Positions 54,790 through 63,677 are shown, counted from the first letter of the stretch. The stretch is DNA of 64,000 nucleotides from Diaphorobacter sp. HDW4B (GCF_011305535.1 NZ_CP049905.1:4276001-4340000), one strand, 5' to 3'. Program-made: numbers and translations. Notes: generated by a model not told the origin, from the letters alone.

Positions 54790-55818
54790 ATGGCTTTCTT
54801 GCAGCTTTCCCGTCGCGGCCTCATGGCTTCCTGCGTCTCTGTCGCCGTGGCAGCACTTTGCGCCACGGCACCTGCGGCCCACGCTGCGGACAATGACACC
54901 GTCACCATCATGGTCGGCGGCATCAACAAGATCATCTACCTGCCCGCCAAGCTGGCCGATGCGCTGGGCTACTTCAAGGAAGAGGGCCTCAAGGTCGAGC
55001 TGCAATCGCAGCCTGCCGGTGTGGATGCGGAAAATCAGTTGATCGCCGGTGCCGTGCAAGGCGTGGTGGGTTTCTACGATCACACCATCGACATTCAGGC
55101 CAAGGGCAAGGACATTCAGGCGATTGCGGTGTTCGGCAAGGTGCCCGGCGAGGTGGAACTGGTCTCCACCAAGGCCGCCCCCAACTTCAAGACCGTGGCT
55201 GAAGCCAAGGGCAAGACGCTGGGCGTGACCGGGTTGGGTTCTTCCACCGAATTCCTCACGCGTTATCTGGTCGAAAAGCAGGGCGTTGCGCCCAAGGATT
55301 ACTCGCTGTTGCCCGTGGGCGCGGGCAACACTTTCATCGCCGCGATGAAGCAGGACCGCATTCAGGCCGGCATGACGACCGAGCCCACCGTGTCGCAAAT
55401 GCTCAAGACCGGCGAGGCCAAGGTGCTGGTCGACATGCGCACCGAAGAAGGCACGAGGGCCGCACTCGGCGGTCTGTATCCCGCGTCCAGCCTCTATGTG
55501 CGCAACGAATGGGCCGCATCGCACAAGGACCAGGCCACCAAGCTGGCTCACGCTTTCTCCAAGACCATGCAGTACATCGCCACGCACTCGGCCGAAGACA
55601 TCGCCGAGAAGATGCCCAAGGACTTCTACGGCAGCGACAAGGCCTTGTATGTGGAAGCGCTGAAGGCCTCGCTGCCCATGTTCACCAAGGATGCGCGCAT
55701 GCCAGCGGGCGGTCCTGAAACGGTTCTGGGTGTGCTCTCGGCCTACAAGCCACAAGTGAAGAGCGCCCACATCGACCTGGCCAGAACCTACACCAACGCG
55801 TACATCGACGCGAAGTGA
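54790..55818 (+). CDS. ABC transporter substrate-binding protein (SsuA/NMT1-like)
   Basis: 342 residues. Signal peptide SRRGLMASCVSVAVAALCATAPAAHA (cleavage near 33), then the NMT1/SsuA fold: KIIYLPAKLADALGYFKEEGLKVEL, a GVVGFYDHTIDIQAKGK segment and TLGVTGLGSSTEFLTRYLVE. Receptors of this group bind nitrate, sulfonates, pyrimidines or aromatic acids. CAGGAG lies 6 bases ahead of the ATG at 54790; the ATG two codons earlier is too close to it. The gene heads an ABC operon with ATPase and permease and faces a two-component system. Confidence 0.93.
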   Translation: MAFLQLSRRGLMASCVSVAVAALCATAPAAHAADNDTVTIMVGGINKIIYLPAKLADALGYFKEEGLKVELQSQPAGVDAENQLIAGAVQGVVGFYDHTIDIQAKGKDIQAIAVFGKVPGEVELVSTKAAPNFKTVAEAKGKTLGVTGLGSSTEFLTRYLVEKQGVAPKDYSLLPVGAGNTFIAAMKQDRIQAGMTTEPTVSQMLKTGEAKVLVDMRTEEGTRAALGGLYPASSLYVRNEWAASHKDQATKLAHAFSKTMQYIATHSAEDIAEKMPKDFYGSDKALYVEALKASLPMFTKDARMPAGGPETVLGVLSAYKPQVKSAHIDLARTYTNAYIDAK

Positions 55819-55884
55819 TTCGGGCCTCCATTCCTTTCATCTGATTCAGTCCCACCACCGGACGACCCTCCGCAGGAGATCACC

Positions 55885-56733
55885 ATGAACGTTTCCACCA
55901 GCAGCGCGACCGAGCAGTCGCGTGTGGCGCAGCTCGCCCCGGCAACAGCCACCACAGGCGATGCCGCCATCGAATTCGACAACGTATCGCTGCGCTTCAT
56001 CTCGGCCGACGGCACGGCCACTTTGGCTCTGCGCAACTTCTCGATGAAGGTCGGCAAGGGCGAATTCATCGCCATCGTCGGCCCCACCGGCAGCGGCAAA
56101 TCGACCACGCTGAACCTTGTCACTGGGTTGCTCAAGCCAACCGTGGGCAATGTGAAAGTGATGGGCAAGCCGGTCGATGGCATCGATCCGCGCATCGGCT
56201 TCGTGTTCCAGGCCGACGCTGTTTTTCCATGGAAATCGGTGCGCGAAAACGTGGCCGTCGGTCCGATCTTTCGCGGCAAGCCACGGGCCGAAGCGCTGAA
56301 ACTGGCCGACGAATGGATTCACCGTGTGGGGCTGGCCAACTTCGGCAACCACTATCCACACCAGCTCTCCGGCGGCATGCGCAAGCGCGTGGCATTGGCG
56401 CAGACCTTCATCAACCAGCCCGAAATCCTGCTGATGGACGAGCCTTTCTCTGCGCTCGACATGCAGACCCGCACGCTGATGCAGGATGAGCTGCTGCGTC
56501 TGTGGTCCAGCTCCGGCGGGTCGGTTGTGTTCGTCACCCACGATCTGGAAGAAGCCATTGCGCTGGCCGACCGCGTGTTCGTGCTCACCGCGCGCCCCGC
56601 CACGCTCAAGCGCGTGTACGACATCGACTTGCCACGTCCGCGTGTGATGAGCGAAGTGCGTTACGACGCGCAATTCATCGAGCTCTCAAAGCAAATTTGG
56701 GACGACCTGCGCGAAGAAGTAGTGATCCAGTAA
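55885..56733 (+). CDS. ABC transporter ATP-binding protein (SsuB/TauB type)
   Basis: 282 residues. Walker A GPTGSGKST (about 73-81), Q-loop FVFQADAVFPWKSV, signature HQLSGGMRKRVALAQT, Walker B ILLMDEPFSALD and switch VFVTHDLEEAI. The 'PWKSV' and 'SALD' style is typical for the nitrate/sulfonate/taurine group. The N-terminal 28 residues are a polar, Ala/Thr-rich leader. It supplies energy to the importer encoded by its neighbours and starts 66 bp after the receptor gene. Confidence 0.95.
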   Translation: MNVSTSSATEQSRVAQLAPATATTGDAAIEFDNVSLRFISADGTATLALRNFSMKVGKGEFIAIVGPTGSGKSTTLNLVTGLLKPTVGNVKVMGKPVDGIDPRIGFVFQADAVFPWKSVRENVAVGPIFRGKPRAEALKLADEWIHRVGLANFGNHYPHQLSGGMRKRVALAQTFINQPEILLMDEPFSALDMQTRTLMQDELLRLWSSSGGSVVFVTHDLEEAIALADRVFVLTARPATLKRVYDIDLPRPRVMSEVRYDAQFIELSKQIWDDLREEVVIQ

Positions 56734-56743
56734 GGAGACCATC

Positions 56744-57646
56744 ATGTCTGAATTGACCATGCCTGCCGCAGCCGCCGGCCATATCGAACGCCCAGCGCAA
56801 GCTGCCGCGCCCAGCGCGGTGAGCGAAGAAGCGCTGGCCCGCGAGACTGAGCGCGCGCAAGCGCAGATCCGCAGCTACAAGTACAAGATCATCGCGCTGC
56901 GCGTGCTGGTGCTGATCTTCATTCTGGGCGGCTGGGAACTGGCCGCGCGCAACAGGTGGATCGACCCGTTCTTTTATTCCATGCCCAGCATGATCTGGGG
57001 CCAGATCGTCGAATGGATTCGCGATGGCACGTCGCAAGGCCCGCTGTGGCAGCAGGTGCTGGTGACGCTGGAAGAAACCGTCGTCGGTTTTCTGATCGGC
57101 TCCATTGCGGGCGTGATCTGCGGGATCATTCTGGGCCGCAACAAGCTGCTGTCCGACATCTTCAGCCTCTACATCCAGATCGCCAATTCGATTCCCCGCG
57201 TGGTGCTCGGTTCGGTGTTCGTGATTGCACTGGGCCTGGGCATGGCGTCCAAGGTGGCGCTGGCCGTGGTGATGGTGTTCTTCGTGGTGTTCGCCAACGC
57301 TTTTCAGGGCGTGCGTGAAGCCGACAAGTACATGATCGCCAACGCGCAGATTCTGGGCGCATCACCCCGCCAACTGACGACCGCCGTCGTGATTCCATCG
57401 GCCATGTCCTGGATTCTCGCCAGCCTGCATGTGAGCTTCGGCTTCGCGCTGGTCGGTGCCGTGGTGGGCGAATTTCTGGGTGCCAAGGAAGGCATCGGTC
57501 TGCTGATCTCTACCGCTCAGGGTGCGTTCAATGCCAGCGGTGTGTTCGCAGCGATGATCGTCCTCGCGGTGGTCGCACTGGCTGCGGACTTCCTGCTCGG
57601 CCTCGTCGAAAAACGCATGCTCAAGTGGCGTCCCGCCGCGTTCTGA
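56744..57646 (+). CDS. ABC transporter permease (SsuC/TauC type)
   Basis: 300 residues, six or seven predicted helices. The EAA loop that contacts the ATPase is clear (FQGVREADKYMIANAQILGASPRQL, about 187-211). Other markers: GWELAARNRWIDPFFYSMPS and FALVGAVVGEFLGAKEGIGLLI. AAGGAGA precedes the ATG by 4 bases, 10 bp after the ATPase stop. The operon ends with a strong terminator at 57692. Confidence 0.95.
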   Translation: MSELTMPAAAAGHIERPAQAAAPSAVSEEALARETERAQAQIRSYKYKIIALRVLVLIFILGGWELAARNRWIDPFFYSMPSMIWGQIVEWIRDGTSQGPLWQQVLVTLEETVVGFLIGSIAGVICGIILGRNKLLSDIFSLYIQIANSIPRVVLGSVFVIALGLGMASKVALAVVMVFFVVFANAFQGVREADKYMIANAQILGASPRQLTTAVVIPSAMSWILASLHVSFGFALVGAVVGEFLGAKEGIGLLISTAQGAFNASGVFAAMIVLAVVALAADFLLGLVEKRMLKWRPAAF

Positions 57647-57691
57647 GCACCCACGAAAGATCAGACACCAACACTTCGGTGTCTCCACTTG

Positions 57692-57729
57692 GGCCGTAAA
57701 GCATGCATGTGCTTGGCGGCCTTTTTTTT
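57692..57729 (+). terminator. Rho-independent terminator of the ABC importer operon
   Basis: GGCCG-T-AAGCA, loop TGCATG, TGCTT-GG-CGGCC pairs over two 5-bp blocks and is followed by eight T residues. It is the clearest terminator in the window, 46 bp past the permease stop. Confidence 0.93.
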
Positions 57730-58012
57730 GTGTTGGCGATGGCCCATCTTTGTCAAGAGATCAACCCCCGAGCGGATGCGGAAACGCAGGCGATGGGCGT
57801 ACGAATCGGCCGCTTGTCGCGCAAAGCCCTATTGCGTTTCAACTGAGTGGCTTTAGTATGAATAACAAATTATTACAAATGCACTTGGAACCCGACGATC
57901 AACGTCGGAACAGTTCAGCGCAGGCAAGCAGGATTAGAGAGGGAGGGCGCACAGGAACCGGTTGAAACGGGCTCCCTCCTCGCAGGTTTTTCAACGCTAG
58001 GAGACACGGGGT
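57730..58012 (+). promoter_or_regulatory. Leader and promoter region of the TauA-like gene, two hairpins
   Basis: This interval carries an AT-rich patch (57855-57880) that may hold a promoter, then CCGACG-ATCAA-CGTCGG (57892-57908, perfect 6-bp stem), then GGAGGG (57942-57947) pairing with CCCTCC (57974-57979), followed 8 bases later by TTTTT. The second hairpin with its T tract could act as an attenuator ahead of the gene at 58013. CTAGGAG lies 10 bases before that start. No open frame of interest is present. Confidence 0.4.
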
Positions 58013-59014
58013 ATGAGAAAGCGGAGTTTGCTGCAAGGAACAGCGGCGGCGGCGGTTTTGGCGGTCACGGGCAATGCCTTTGCTGCTGAGAAATCGGTAA
58101 GGTTTGCGTATCAGGACATGCCGGTGCCGTTGCGGCTGGTGATGGAGTCCGGCGAGGTGGAGAAGGCCACGGGCTACAAGATCGACTGGCGCATGTATTC
58201 GGGCGGTGCGGATGTCATCGGCGCGATGGGCGCGGGCGAGGTGCAGTTGGGCGAGGTGGGTTCGAGCCCGCTCACCGCTGCGGCCACGCAGGGGCAGGAC
58301 ATCAAGCTGTTCTGGATCTCGGCGGACATCGCCGATGCCGAAGCGCTGGTGGCGCGCGATGGCAGCAACATCACCAGTTTCAAGGATCTGATCGGCAAGC
58401 GCATCGGCGTGCCGTTTCTCTCCACCGCGCATTACCAGTTGATCGCGGCGCTCAATAACGAAGGCGTCGATCCCAAGCGCGTGATCATCATGAACATGCG
58501 TCCGCCGGAAATCGCCAAGGCATGGGACAACGGCGACATCGACGCCACTTTTGTGTGGGATCCGGTGCTCGGCAAGGTGAAGAAATCCGGCAAGGTGATC
58601 GCCACTTCGGGCAGCATTGCGAAGATGGGCTTTCTGACCTACGAGGGCATTGCGGTGAACGCGAAATGGGCGAAGGAGAACCCCGAATTCATGGTCGCCA
58701 TGGTGCGGGCATTGGACCGCGCAAGCGCACAGGTGCGCGGCGAATTGGCGCGTTGGACGCCTGAATCCGCGCCCATCAAAGCGATTGCGAAATGGTCGAA
58801 GGCGGACGCCAAGGATGTGCCTGCGTCGATGGCGCTGTATCGATTCCCCAGTGCCGAAGAGCAGCTCAGCACGCGCTGGCTGGACGGCTGGGCATCGACC
58901 GCGATGAAGTTCACCGCAGCATTCCTGAAGTGGCAAGGCAAGGTGCAGTCCGTGAAGCCGGACTACACCCCCTTTGTCACCACCGAGTATGTGAAGAAGG
59001 CGCTGGGCAGGTAG
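58013..59014 (+). CDS. TauA-like taurine/sulfonate ABC substrate-binding protein (solitary)
   Basis: 333 residues. Signal peptide RKRSLLQGTAAAAVLAVTGNAFAAE, then VRFAYQDMPVPLRLVMESGEVEKATGYKIDWRMYSGG, GEVQLGEVGSSPLTAAATQGQDIKLFW and VGVPFLST-like GVPFLSTAHYQL, all like TauA. Taurine is the usual ligand. There is no ATPase or permease next to it, so it may share the importer at 55885-57646 or act as an alternative receptor. It is separated from that operon by a strong terminator and has its own leader. The AAA+/M41 gene converges from the right. Confidence 0.9.
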   Translation: MRKRSLLQGTAAAAVLAVTGNAFAAEKSVRFAYQDMPVPLRLVMESGEVEKATGYKIDWRMYSGGADVIGAMGAGEVQLGEVGSSPLTAAATQGQDIKLFWISADIADAEALVARDGSNITSFKDLIGKRIGVPFLSTAHYQLIAALNNEGVDPKRVIIMNMRPPEIAKAWDNGDIDATFVWDPVLGKVKKSGKVIATSGSIAKMGFLTYEGIAVNAKWAKENPEFMVAMVRALDRASAQVRGELARWTPESAPIKAIAKWSKADAKDVPASMALYRFPSAEEQLSTRWLDGWASTAMKFTAAFLKWQGKVQSVKPDYTPFVTTEYVKKALGR

Positions 59015-59056
59015 TCGAGCAGCCGCGCTGTTGGCGGTTGCTCGACCAGCGCTGCT

Positions 59057-61141
59057 TCACGCGACTTGCTGGAGGTCGTTGGCCGCAAAGCGTTGCCACG
59101 CGGCGTTCCACGGTTCAAGCGCATCGCTCTTGGCTGGCAGTTCGAGACCGGTGACGGCCGCGAACTGCTTGGCATCGACGCAGCCGTTTTCCAGCAATGC
59201 CTTCACCAACTTCTCGAACGGCGCGCGCGCGTCCTGCAGCAATTGCTGGGCGCGTGCGAGTTCGGTCTGCAGCGTGGCTTCGATCTGCGCGTTGCTTGCG
59301 TCGATGTCGGTGTTCACATGCTGCTCCACATCGTGGGTGACGTCGGTGCGACTGAGCCGATCGCCCATCGCCCAATGGCGGTGGTAGCGCGCGGCGTGGC
59401 GTGTGGCGCTGCTCAGGTCTTCCTCGGCGCCGGTGGTCACCGCGTCCTTGCCGAACACCCAGAGCTCCGCAGCGCGGCCCGCAAGCGTCACGCAGATCTC
59501 GTCGCGCGCCATGCGCCGTGACTCGGCCACGCGCGGCGCGTAGCTGGCGTAGCCGCCTTCGAACGATGCGACGTTGATGCGCACGTCCGTTGGCGCGCAG
59601 TGGTTGAGCAGCGCATAGACCAGACCGTGTCCCGCTTCATGCACCGCGAGCAGCGCTCGAAAATCGGGCTGCGCGCGTTCACGCAGCTTGTCGATTTCGA
59701 GGTGCAGCGCAATGCTTTGCTCCGCAATGGAATCGGTCTCGTCAACGCGCTGCAGACGCATCACCAACTGCTTGCCATCGTCGCTCATGTCGAGCTGCAA
59801 CCGGCATTGCGAACGGCGATGGGCAAGACCTGCCTGCGCCAACTTCTGCATCGCCCAGACCGCCGCGCTGCCAAGGCTGGGGCCGAGCACGGCGTGCACG
59901 GTGGAGAACACCGGACGTGTTCCCTGCACGGGAAAAACGGCGTTCTGGTACAGCGTCTTGAGCACGGCGGGCGTGAGTTCGATGTCGAGCTGCAAAGCGC
60001 TGCGCACCGCGTCGACCTGCTTGCTGCAGGCATCCGCGATCAGCCGCTCGTAAGCCTTGCGATCAAGCGACGGAAACACCAGGTGCTGATTGCCCAGCCG
60101 CGCCACCTGCTCGGGTCGAAAGCGCTCGGACAGCGCCTCCTTCACGTCGATGGTGGACAGCCGCTCGGTGAAGCGGTGGAACACATCGGCGTCGGTATCG
60201 CAGTCCTGTACGCGTTTGGCCACGCCCTGGTACATCTCATCGAGATTGCCGGTCACGAGGATCAGCAGCTTGCTGTGATCCGTGCCCCAACGGCTGGGAT
60301 CGTTGCGGAACTGTTCGAGCCGCTGCTGCACGATGTCGGGTGTCCAGCGCATGATCTGCGTGATCGGCTCGCTGAGCTTGAGCGCATGCTGCAGGTCGCG
60401 CGCATCGTAGGCCGAGAGATGAAACGGCGACTGCTGCTTGGGCTTCTTGCGTGGTGCATCGTCGTCGTTATCGCTCTCTTCGTTGGCCTTGTCCACGCGC
60501 GCCTGCATGGCCTCGTACTGGTGATAAGCCTGTTCGAGTTCGATGCGGTCGAGCGCATCCATGGGCGGCGAAAGACGGCCATCCGAGAGCAGCGCCCATA
60601 CGTCCTGATAACGCTTGACGGCCACGTCGTTGCCCTTGCGATCCCGCGTGCGAAAGCGCTGGAATTCATCGAGCAACAAGATGCCCGGTTCGCCTTCCAC
60701 AATGGAAGAACTGGCGAGCATCGCTGCAATCGAATCGCGCGTCATGCCGCGCGTGCTGTTGCTGAAACCGTCCATCTGCACTTCCAGAAAACGGTCGTAG
60801 AAGCCCAGCAATTGGGCCAGACGACGCACCAGTTGGGTCTTGCCGGTGCCGGTCAACCCCCAGAGGCAGACGATGACCGGGCGGTCGATTACCTCGGGCA
60901 GCAAATACCACGCGCGCACCGAATCGATGAGCCGATCGATCAGCGTGTCGAGCCCGAAGAGCTCGGATTTCAGCGTGTTGGCGGTGATGTCCAGCACCTG
61001 CTGGCGCAATGCCACGCGGTTGCTGAGCAGGGTCTGCGCGTTGTGTGTTTCGTTGTCGATGTTCACTGCGTTGGTGGTTGTCGTTATGGTCGTTGTTGTT
61101 GTCGTGACGGGTGAAGTCATTGCTTCCATGATCTTGTTCAT
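59057..61141 (-). CDS. Soluble AAA+ ATPase fused to an M41 (FtsH-type) zinc metallopeptidase
   Basis: 694 residues. After a Thr-rich leader (12-24), a ClpX/AAA_2-like ATPase occupies about 60-365: Walker A GLTGTGKT (95-102), Walker B ILLLDE (154-159), sensor-1 Asn299 (LVTGNLDE) and Arg340/342 in ERFRPEQ; an acidic-basic insert lies at 218-238. The C-terminal part is M41-like: LLAVHEAGHGLVYALL (His501, Glu502, His505) and TGAEEDLSSATRHA with Asp575 as third ligand. There is no membrane segment and the ATPase is not of the FtsH type, so this is not FtsH. The ATG overlaps the upstream small gene's stop (ATGA). Confidence 0.88.
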   Translation of the reverse strand: MNKIMEAMTSPVTTTTTTITTTTNAVNIDNETHNAQTLLSNRVALRQQVLDITANTLKSELFGLDTLIDRLIDSVRAWYLLPEVIDRPVIVCLWGLTGTGKTQLVRRLAQLLGFYDRFLEVQMDGFSNSTRGMTRDSIAAMLASSSIVEGEPGILLLDEFQRFRTRDRKGNDVAVKRYQDVWALLSDGRLSPPMDALDRIELEQAYHQYEAMQARVDKANEESDNDDDAPRKKPKQQSPFHLSAYDARDLQHALKLSEPITQIMRWTPDIVQQRLEQFRNDPSRWGTDHSKLLILVTGNLDEMYQGVAKRVQDCDTDADVFHRFTERLSTIDVKEALSERFRPEQVARLGNQHLVFPSLDRKAYERLIADACSKQVDAVRSALQLDIELTPAVLKTLYQNAVFPVQGTRPVFSTVHAVLGPSLGSAAVWAMQKLAQAGLAHRRSQCRLQLDMSDDGKQLVMRLQRVDETDSIAEQSIALHLEIDKLRERAQPDFRALLAVHEAGHGLVYALLNHCAPTDVRINVASFEGGYASYAPRVAESRRMARDEICVTLAGRAAELWVFGKDAVTTGAEEDLSSATRHAARYHRHWAMGDRLSRTDVTHDVEQHVNTDIDASNAQIEATLQTELARAQQLLQDARAPFEKLVKALLENGCVDAKQFAAVTGLELPAKSDALEPWNAAWQRFAANDLQQVA

Positions 61142-61389
61142 TCCCAATGTTGGAGTCCTCCGCTGCGTGCCGTCTGCCTGCGCAGCTCCACCTTGTCCGC
61201 ACGGCGCTGCGCGCCCTGACTGCGGATGTGTTTGCCAGCGCCGCCCGATGTGGCGCGCAACACCAATGCGCGCGCCACATGGTTGCGCGGTGATGGCGGT
61301 GGAAGCTGCATGACCAGTGGCTGGCGCATGCGGCGAAGTTTCTTGGTCTGCCCTTGCGCGAAATCGCGCGAGAAAGTTTTGGCACTCAT
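61138..61389 (-). CDS. 83-residue basic protein, translationally coupled to the AAA+/M41 protease
   Basis: 83 residues, strongly basic. It begins MSAKTFSRDFAQGQTKKLRR, has a Pro-rich hinge (QLPPPSPR, 29-35) and a Gly/Lys/Arg-rich second half (RATSGGAGKHIRSQGAQRRA). I do not recognise the family. CGGAG precedes its ATG by 10 bases, and its TGA overlaps the protease ATG as ATGA (61138-61141); GGAGGA sits 22 bases before that ATG, inside this gene. The coupling is good evidence that the gene is real. Adaptor, substrate or nucleic-acid-binding partner are possibilities. Confidence 0.7.
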   Translation of the reverse strand: MSAKTFSRDFAQGQTKKLRRMRQPLVMQLPPPSPRNHVARALVLRATSGGAGKHIRSQGAQRRADKVELRRQTARSGGLQHWE

Positions 61390-62005
61390 GTGCGCTTTGC
61401 TCCGTTTGAACAACGTCCCGGCGAGCACGTACGAATGGCGTCGATCAGAAACGGTGTTCCCGAGCGGACAAACGCACGCGCGATGAAAAAATGAATTTCA
61501 TGCGACGCGCAATGCCAGCCGGGACGGATGGGAAGCGCGTCAGGGTTGAGTGGTGTGGATCACAAACTTGGTCATGGGCATGTCTCCGGGAAGTCGAATC
61601 GAAGGAGAGCTGCTGAAACTGCGGCGGGATCTTCTGCAATGGCAGGCCAGAGCCGCAGGGGTCTGTGTGCTGAATGAATTTTTCTGGCAATCACAGAACA
61701 AGGCGCGATTTTGCAGCGCCTCGCAAAGAAAGTGCAAGAGGGCGCACGGCGAATGTGCACGAGACACAGCATTTTCAGGGGCTTGAGTGGCTTCGCGACA
61801 ACAGCTCGCGCCTCATGCCTCTGGCGAATATCTTTATCCGCCAGTGCCCGCTTGAACGCATCGCCGCGCACCAACGTTTTCCCGATGAACAAGGGATTAC
61901 CCTAGGCATTCATTTGTTTGAGCTTTCTACATTGACAGTGTTCATGCGTGATTGCTTATCTGTGCATGCCGCATGTTCGTTGATTCAAAACAAGGGAGTT
62001 CCCCC
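61390..62005. other. Intergenic region between the protease operon and the cytochrome c gene
   Basis: 616 bp of divergent spacer. Short open frames occur on both strands (for example 61550-61786 rightwards, 61572-61892 leftwards), but none has a ribosome site or a recognisable product. The right end carries the cytochrome promoter at 61932-61961. For the leftward operon I see an AT-rich patch at 61487-61501 (AAAAAATGAATTTCATG) but no clear promoter pair. The length is unusual for this compact region. Confidence 0.5.
61932..61961 (+). promoter_or_regulatory. Sigma-70 promoter ahead of the cytochrome c/fccB genes
   Basis: A perfect -35 TTGACA (61932-61937) is followed after 18 bases by TTATCT (61956-61961), a fair -10. 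The gene starts 44 bp further on. Confidence 0.6.
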
Positions 62006-62344
62006 ATGAAACTGCTTCGAACTTCGACTGCCGCCGCAGTCTTCTTGCTGACGCTGTTCGGCACGGGCGCGGCAATGGCTCAGGCCACGCAGGACGCATC
62101 ACGCGCGCTGCACACACGGCAACTGGCGGCCAATTGCGCGGCCTGCCACGGCACGGATGGCAAGGCCGCAGCCGGATCGCCGCTGGCCACCTTGGCCGGC
62201 ATGCCTGCCGACAAGATGCTGGCGTCGCTGCAGGACTTCAAGAATGGCAAGCGCGAGGCGACCGTCATGCATCAGCTCTCCAAGGGGCTGACGGATGACC
62301 AGATGAAGACCATCGCGGACTACTTTGCCGCGCAGAAGCCCTGA
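62006..62344 (+). CDS. Class I cytochrome c (flavocytochrome c subunit type)
   Basis: 112 residues. Signal peptide MKLLRTSTAAAVFLLTLFGTGAAMAQ, then one haem site CAACH (Cys44, Cys47, His48) and a C-terminal helix DDQMKTIADYFAAQKP typical of c553-like proteins. A distal Met is probably in VMHQLSKGL. AAGGGAG precedes the ATG by 8 bases. It is followed at 30 bp by the flavoprotein subunit, so together they should form a sulfide-oxidising flavocytochrome c in the periplasm. Single-haem form, unlike the dihaem subunit of Allochromatium. Confidence 0.92.
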   Translation: MKLLRTSTAAAVFLLTLFGTGAAMAQATQDASRALHTRQLAANCAACHGTDGKAAAGSPLATLAGMPADKMLASLQDFKNGKREATVMHQLSKGLTDDQMKTIADYFAAQKP

Positions 62345-62374
62345 ACCACAGCACAACGAATAAAAGGAATCATC

Positions 62375-63667
62375 ATGCAAAGACGTGATCTTTTGAAGGC
62401 TTCGGCCTCGGTGGGTGCCTTGGGTTCTCTGGCAGCGTTGACGGGTTGCGCAAGCGGATCTTCGTCGTCGAGTGCGGCCAAGGCCAAAGTGGTAGTTGTG
62501 GGCGGAGGTTATGGCGGTGCGACTGCAGCCAAGTACGTGCGCATGCTCTCGGGCCAGAAGATCGATGTGGTGCTGGTGGAACCACAGGATCAATTCGTAT
62601 CTTGCCCGCTGTCCAATCTGGTGCTCGGCGGCAGCAAGTCGATCGGCGATCTGACGACCGGCTACTCCGCCCTCGAATCCCGCCACGGCGTGCGCCGCGT
62701 GAAGGACTGGGTGAAGTCCATCGACGCCGCGAAGAAGACCGTGCAGTTGGCAGGCGGGCAGACCCTGCCGTATGACAAGCTGATTCTCTCGCCTGGCATC
62801 GACCTGATGTGGAGCGGCGTGGAAGGGCTCGAAGCAGCCAACAAGAGCGGTCAGATTCTGCAGGCATGGAAAGCCGGCCCCGAAACCGTGGCGTTGCGCA
62901 AGCAACTCGAATCGATGAAGGATGGCGGCGTGTATGCGCTCACGATTCCGGAGGCTCCTTATCGATGCCCGCCGGGCCCTTATGAGCGTGCAAGCCAGAT
63001 CGCGCACTACTTCAAGCAGCATAAGCCGAAGTCAAAAGTATTGATTCTGGATGCGAACCAGGACGTCACATCCAAAGGTCCGCTGTTCAAGAAATACTGG
63101 GCCGAAAACTACAAGGGCATCATCGAATATCGCCCCGAGCACAAGGCCATCGCCGTCGATGCCAAGGCAGGCGTGGTGAAGTTCGATGTGCAGAGCGATG
63201 TGAAGGCGGATGTGCTCAACGTGCTTCCGCCCATGCGTGCGGGTGCGATTGCGGTGCAGTCGGGCCTTGCCACGGCGAATGCACGCTGGTGTCTGGTCAA
63301 CTACCAGACCTTTGAATCCACCGTCGCCAAGGACGTGCACATCATCGGCGATTCGATCCAGATTGCCCCCGCCATGCCCAAGTCCGGCCACATGGCGAAC
63401 GCCCATGCCAAGGTGGCAGCAGCGGCCGTCGTAGCGCAGCTTACCGGTTTGGAAATCGCGGCAACGCCGATGCTCACCAATACCTGCTACAGCTACGTGA
63501 GCGACAAGCAGGTCATCCACGTCGCGTCCGTGCACCTGTACGACGCGGCAGAGAAGACCTACAAGACCGTTCCCGGATCGGGTGGCGTGTCTTCCGCAGC
63601 GTCCGATCTGGAAGGGACCTATGCATGGAACTGGGCGCAGAACATCTGGGCGGACAGTTTGATGTGA
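62375..63667 (+). CDS. fccB: Flavocytochrome c sulfide dehydrogenase flavoprotein subunit
   Basis: 430 residues. Tat signal QRRDLLKASASVGALGSLAA is followed by a dinucleotide fold VVVVGGGYGGATAAKYVR (about 39-55), FVSCPLSNLVLGG with a redox Cys, PYRCPPGPYERASQIAHYF with a second, and the FCSD C-terminal domain (NTCYSYVSDKQVIHV). FccB oxidises sulfide at FAD and passes electrons to the cytochrome subunit. AAAGGAAT precedes the ATG by 6 bases. Export by Tat fits an FAD-loaded periplasmic enzyme. Confidence 0.95.
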   Translation: MQRRDLLKASASVGALGSLAALTGCASGSSSSSAAKAKVVVVGGGYGGATAAKYVRMLSGQKIDVVLVEPQDQFVSCPLSNLVLGGSKSIGDLTTGYSALESRHGVRRVKDWVKSIDAAKKTVQLAGGQTLPYDKLILSPGIDLMWSGVEGLEAANKSGQILQAWKAGPETVALRKQLESMKDGGVYALTIPEAPYRCPPGPYERASQIAHYFKQHKPKSKVLILDANQDVTSKGPLFKKYWAENYKGIIEYRPEHKAIAVDAKAGVVKFDVQSDVKADVLNVLPPMRAGAIAVQSGLATANARWCLVNYQTFESTVAKDVHIIGDSIQIAPAMPKSGHMANAHAKVAAAAVVAQLTGLEIAATPMLTNTCYSYVSDKQVIHVASVHLYDAAEKTYKTVPGSGGVSSAASDLEGTYAWNWAQNIWADSLM

Positions 63668-63677
63668 GTTGGTGAAG

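Noticed and set aside
59057-61141. FtsH protease
   Set aside because: No N-terminal membrane helices, and the ATPase part has a different arrangement with an insert. Only the M41 part is shared.
61550-61892. Short open frames on both strands between the protease operon and the cytochrome gene
   Set aside because: No ribosome sites, Cys/Arg-rich unnatural compositions and mutual overlap. A small gene here cannot be excluded but is not supported.
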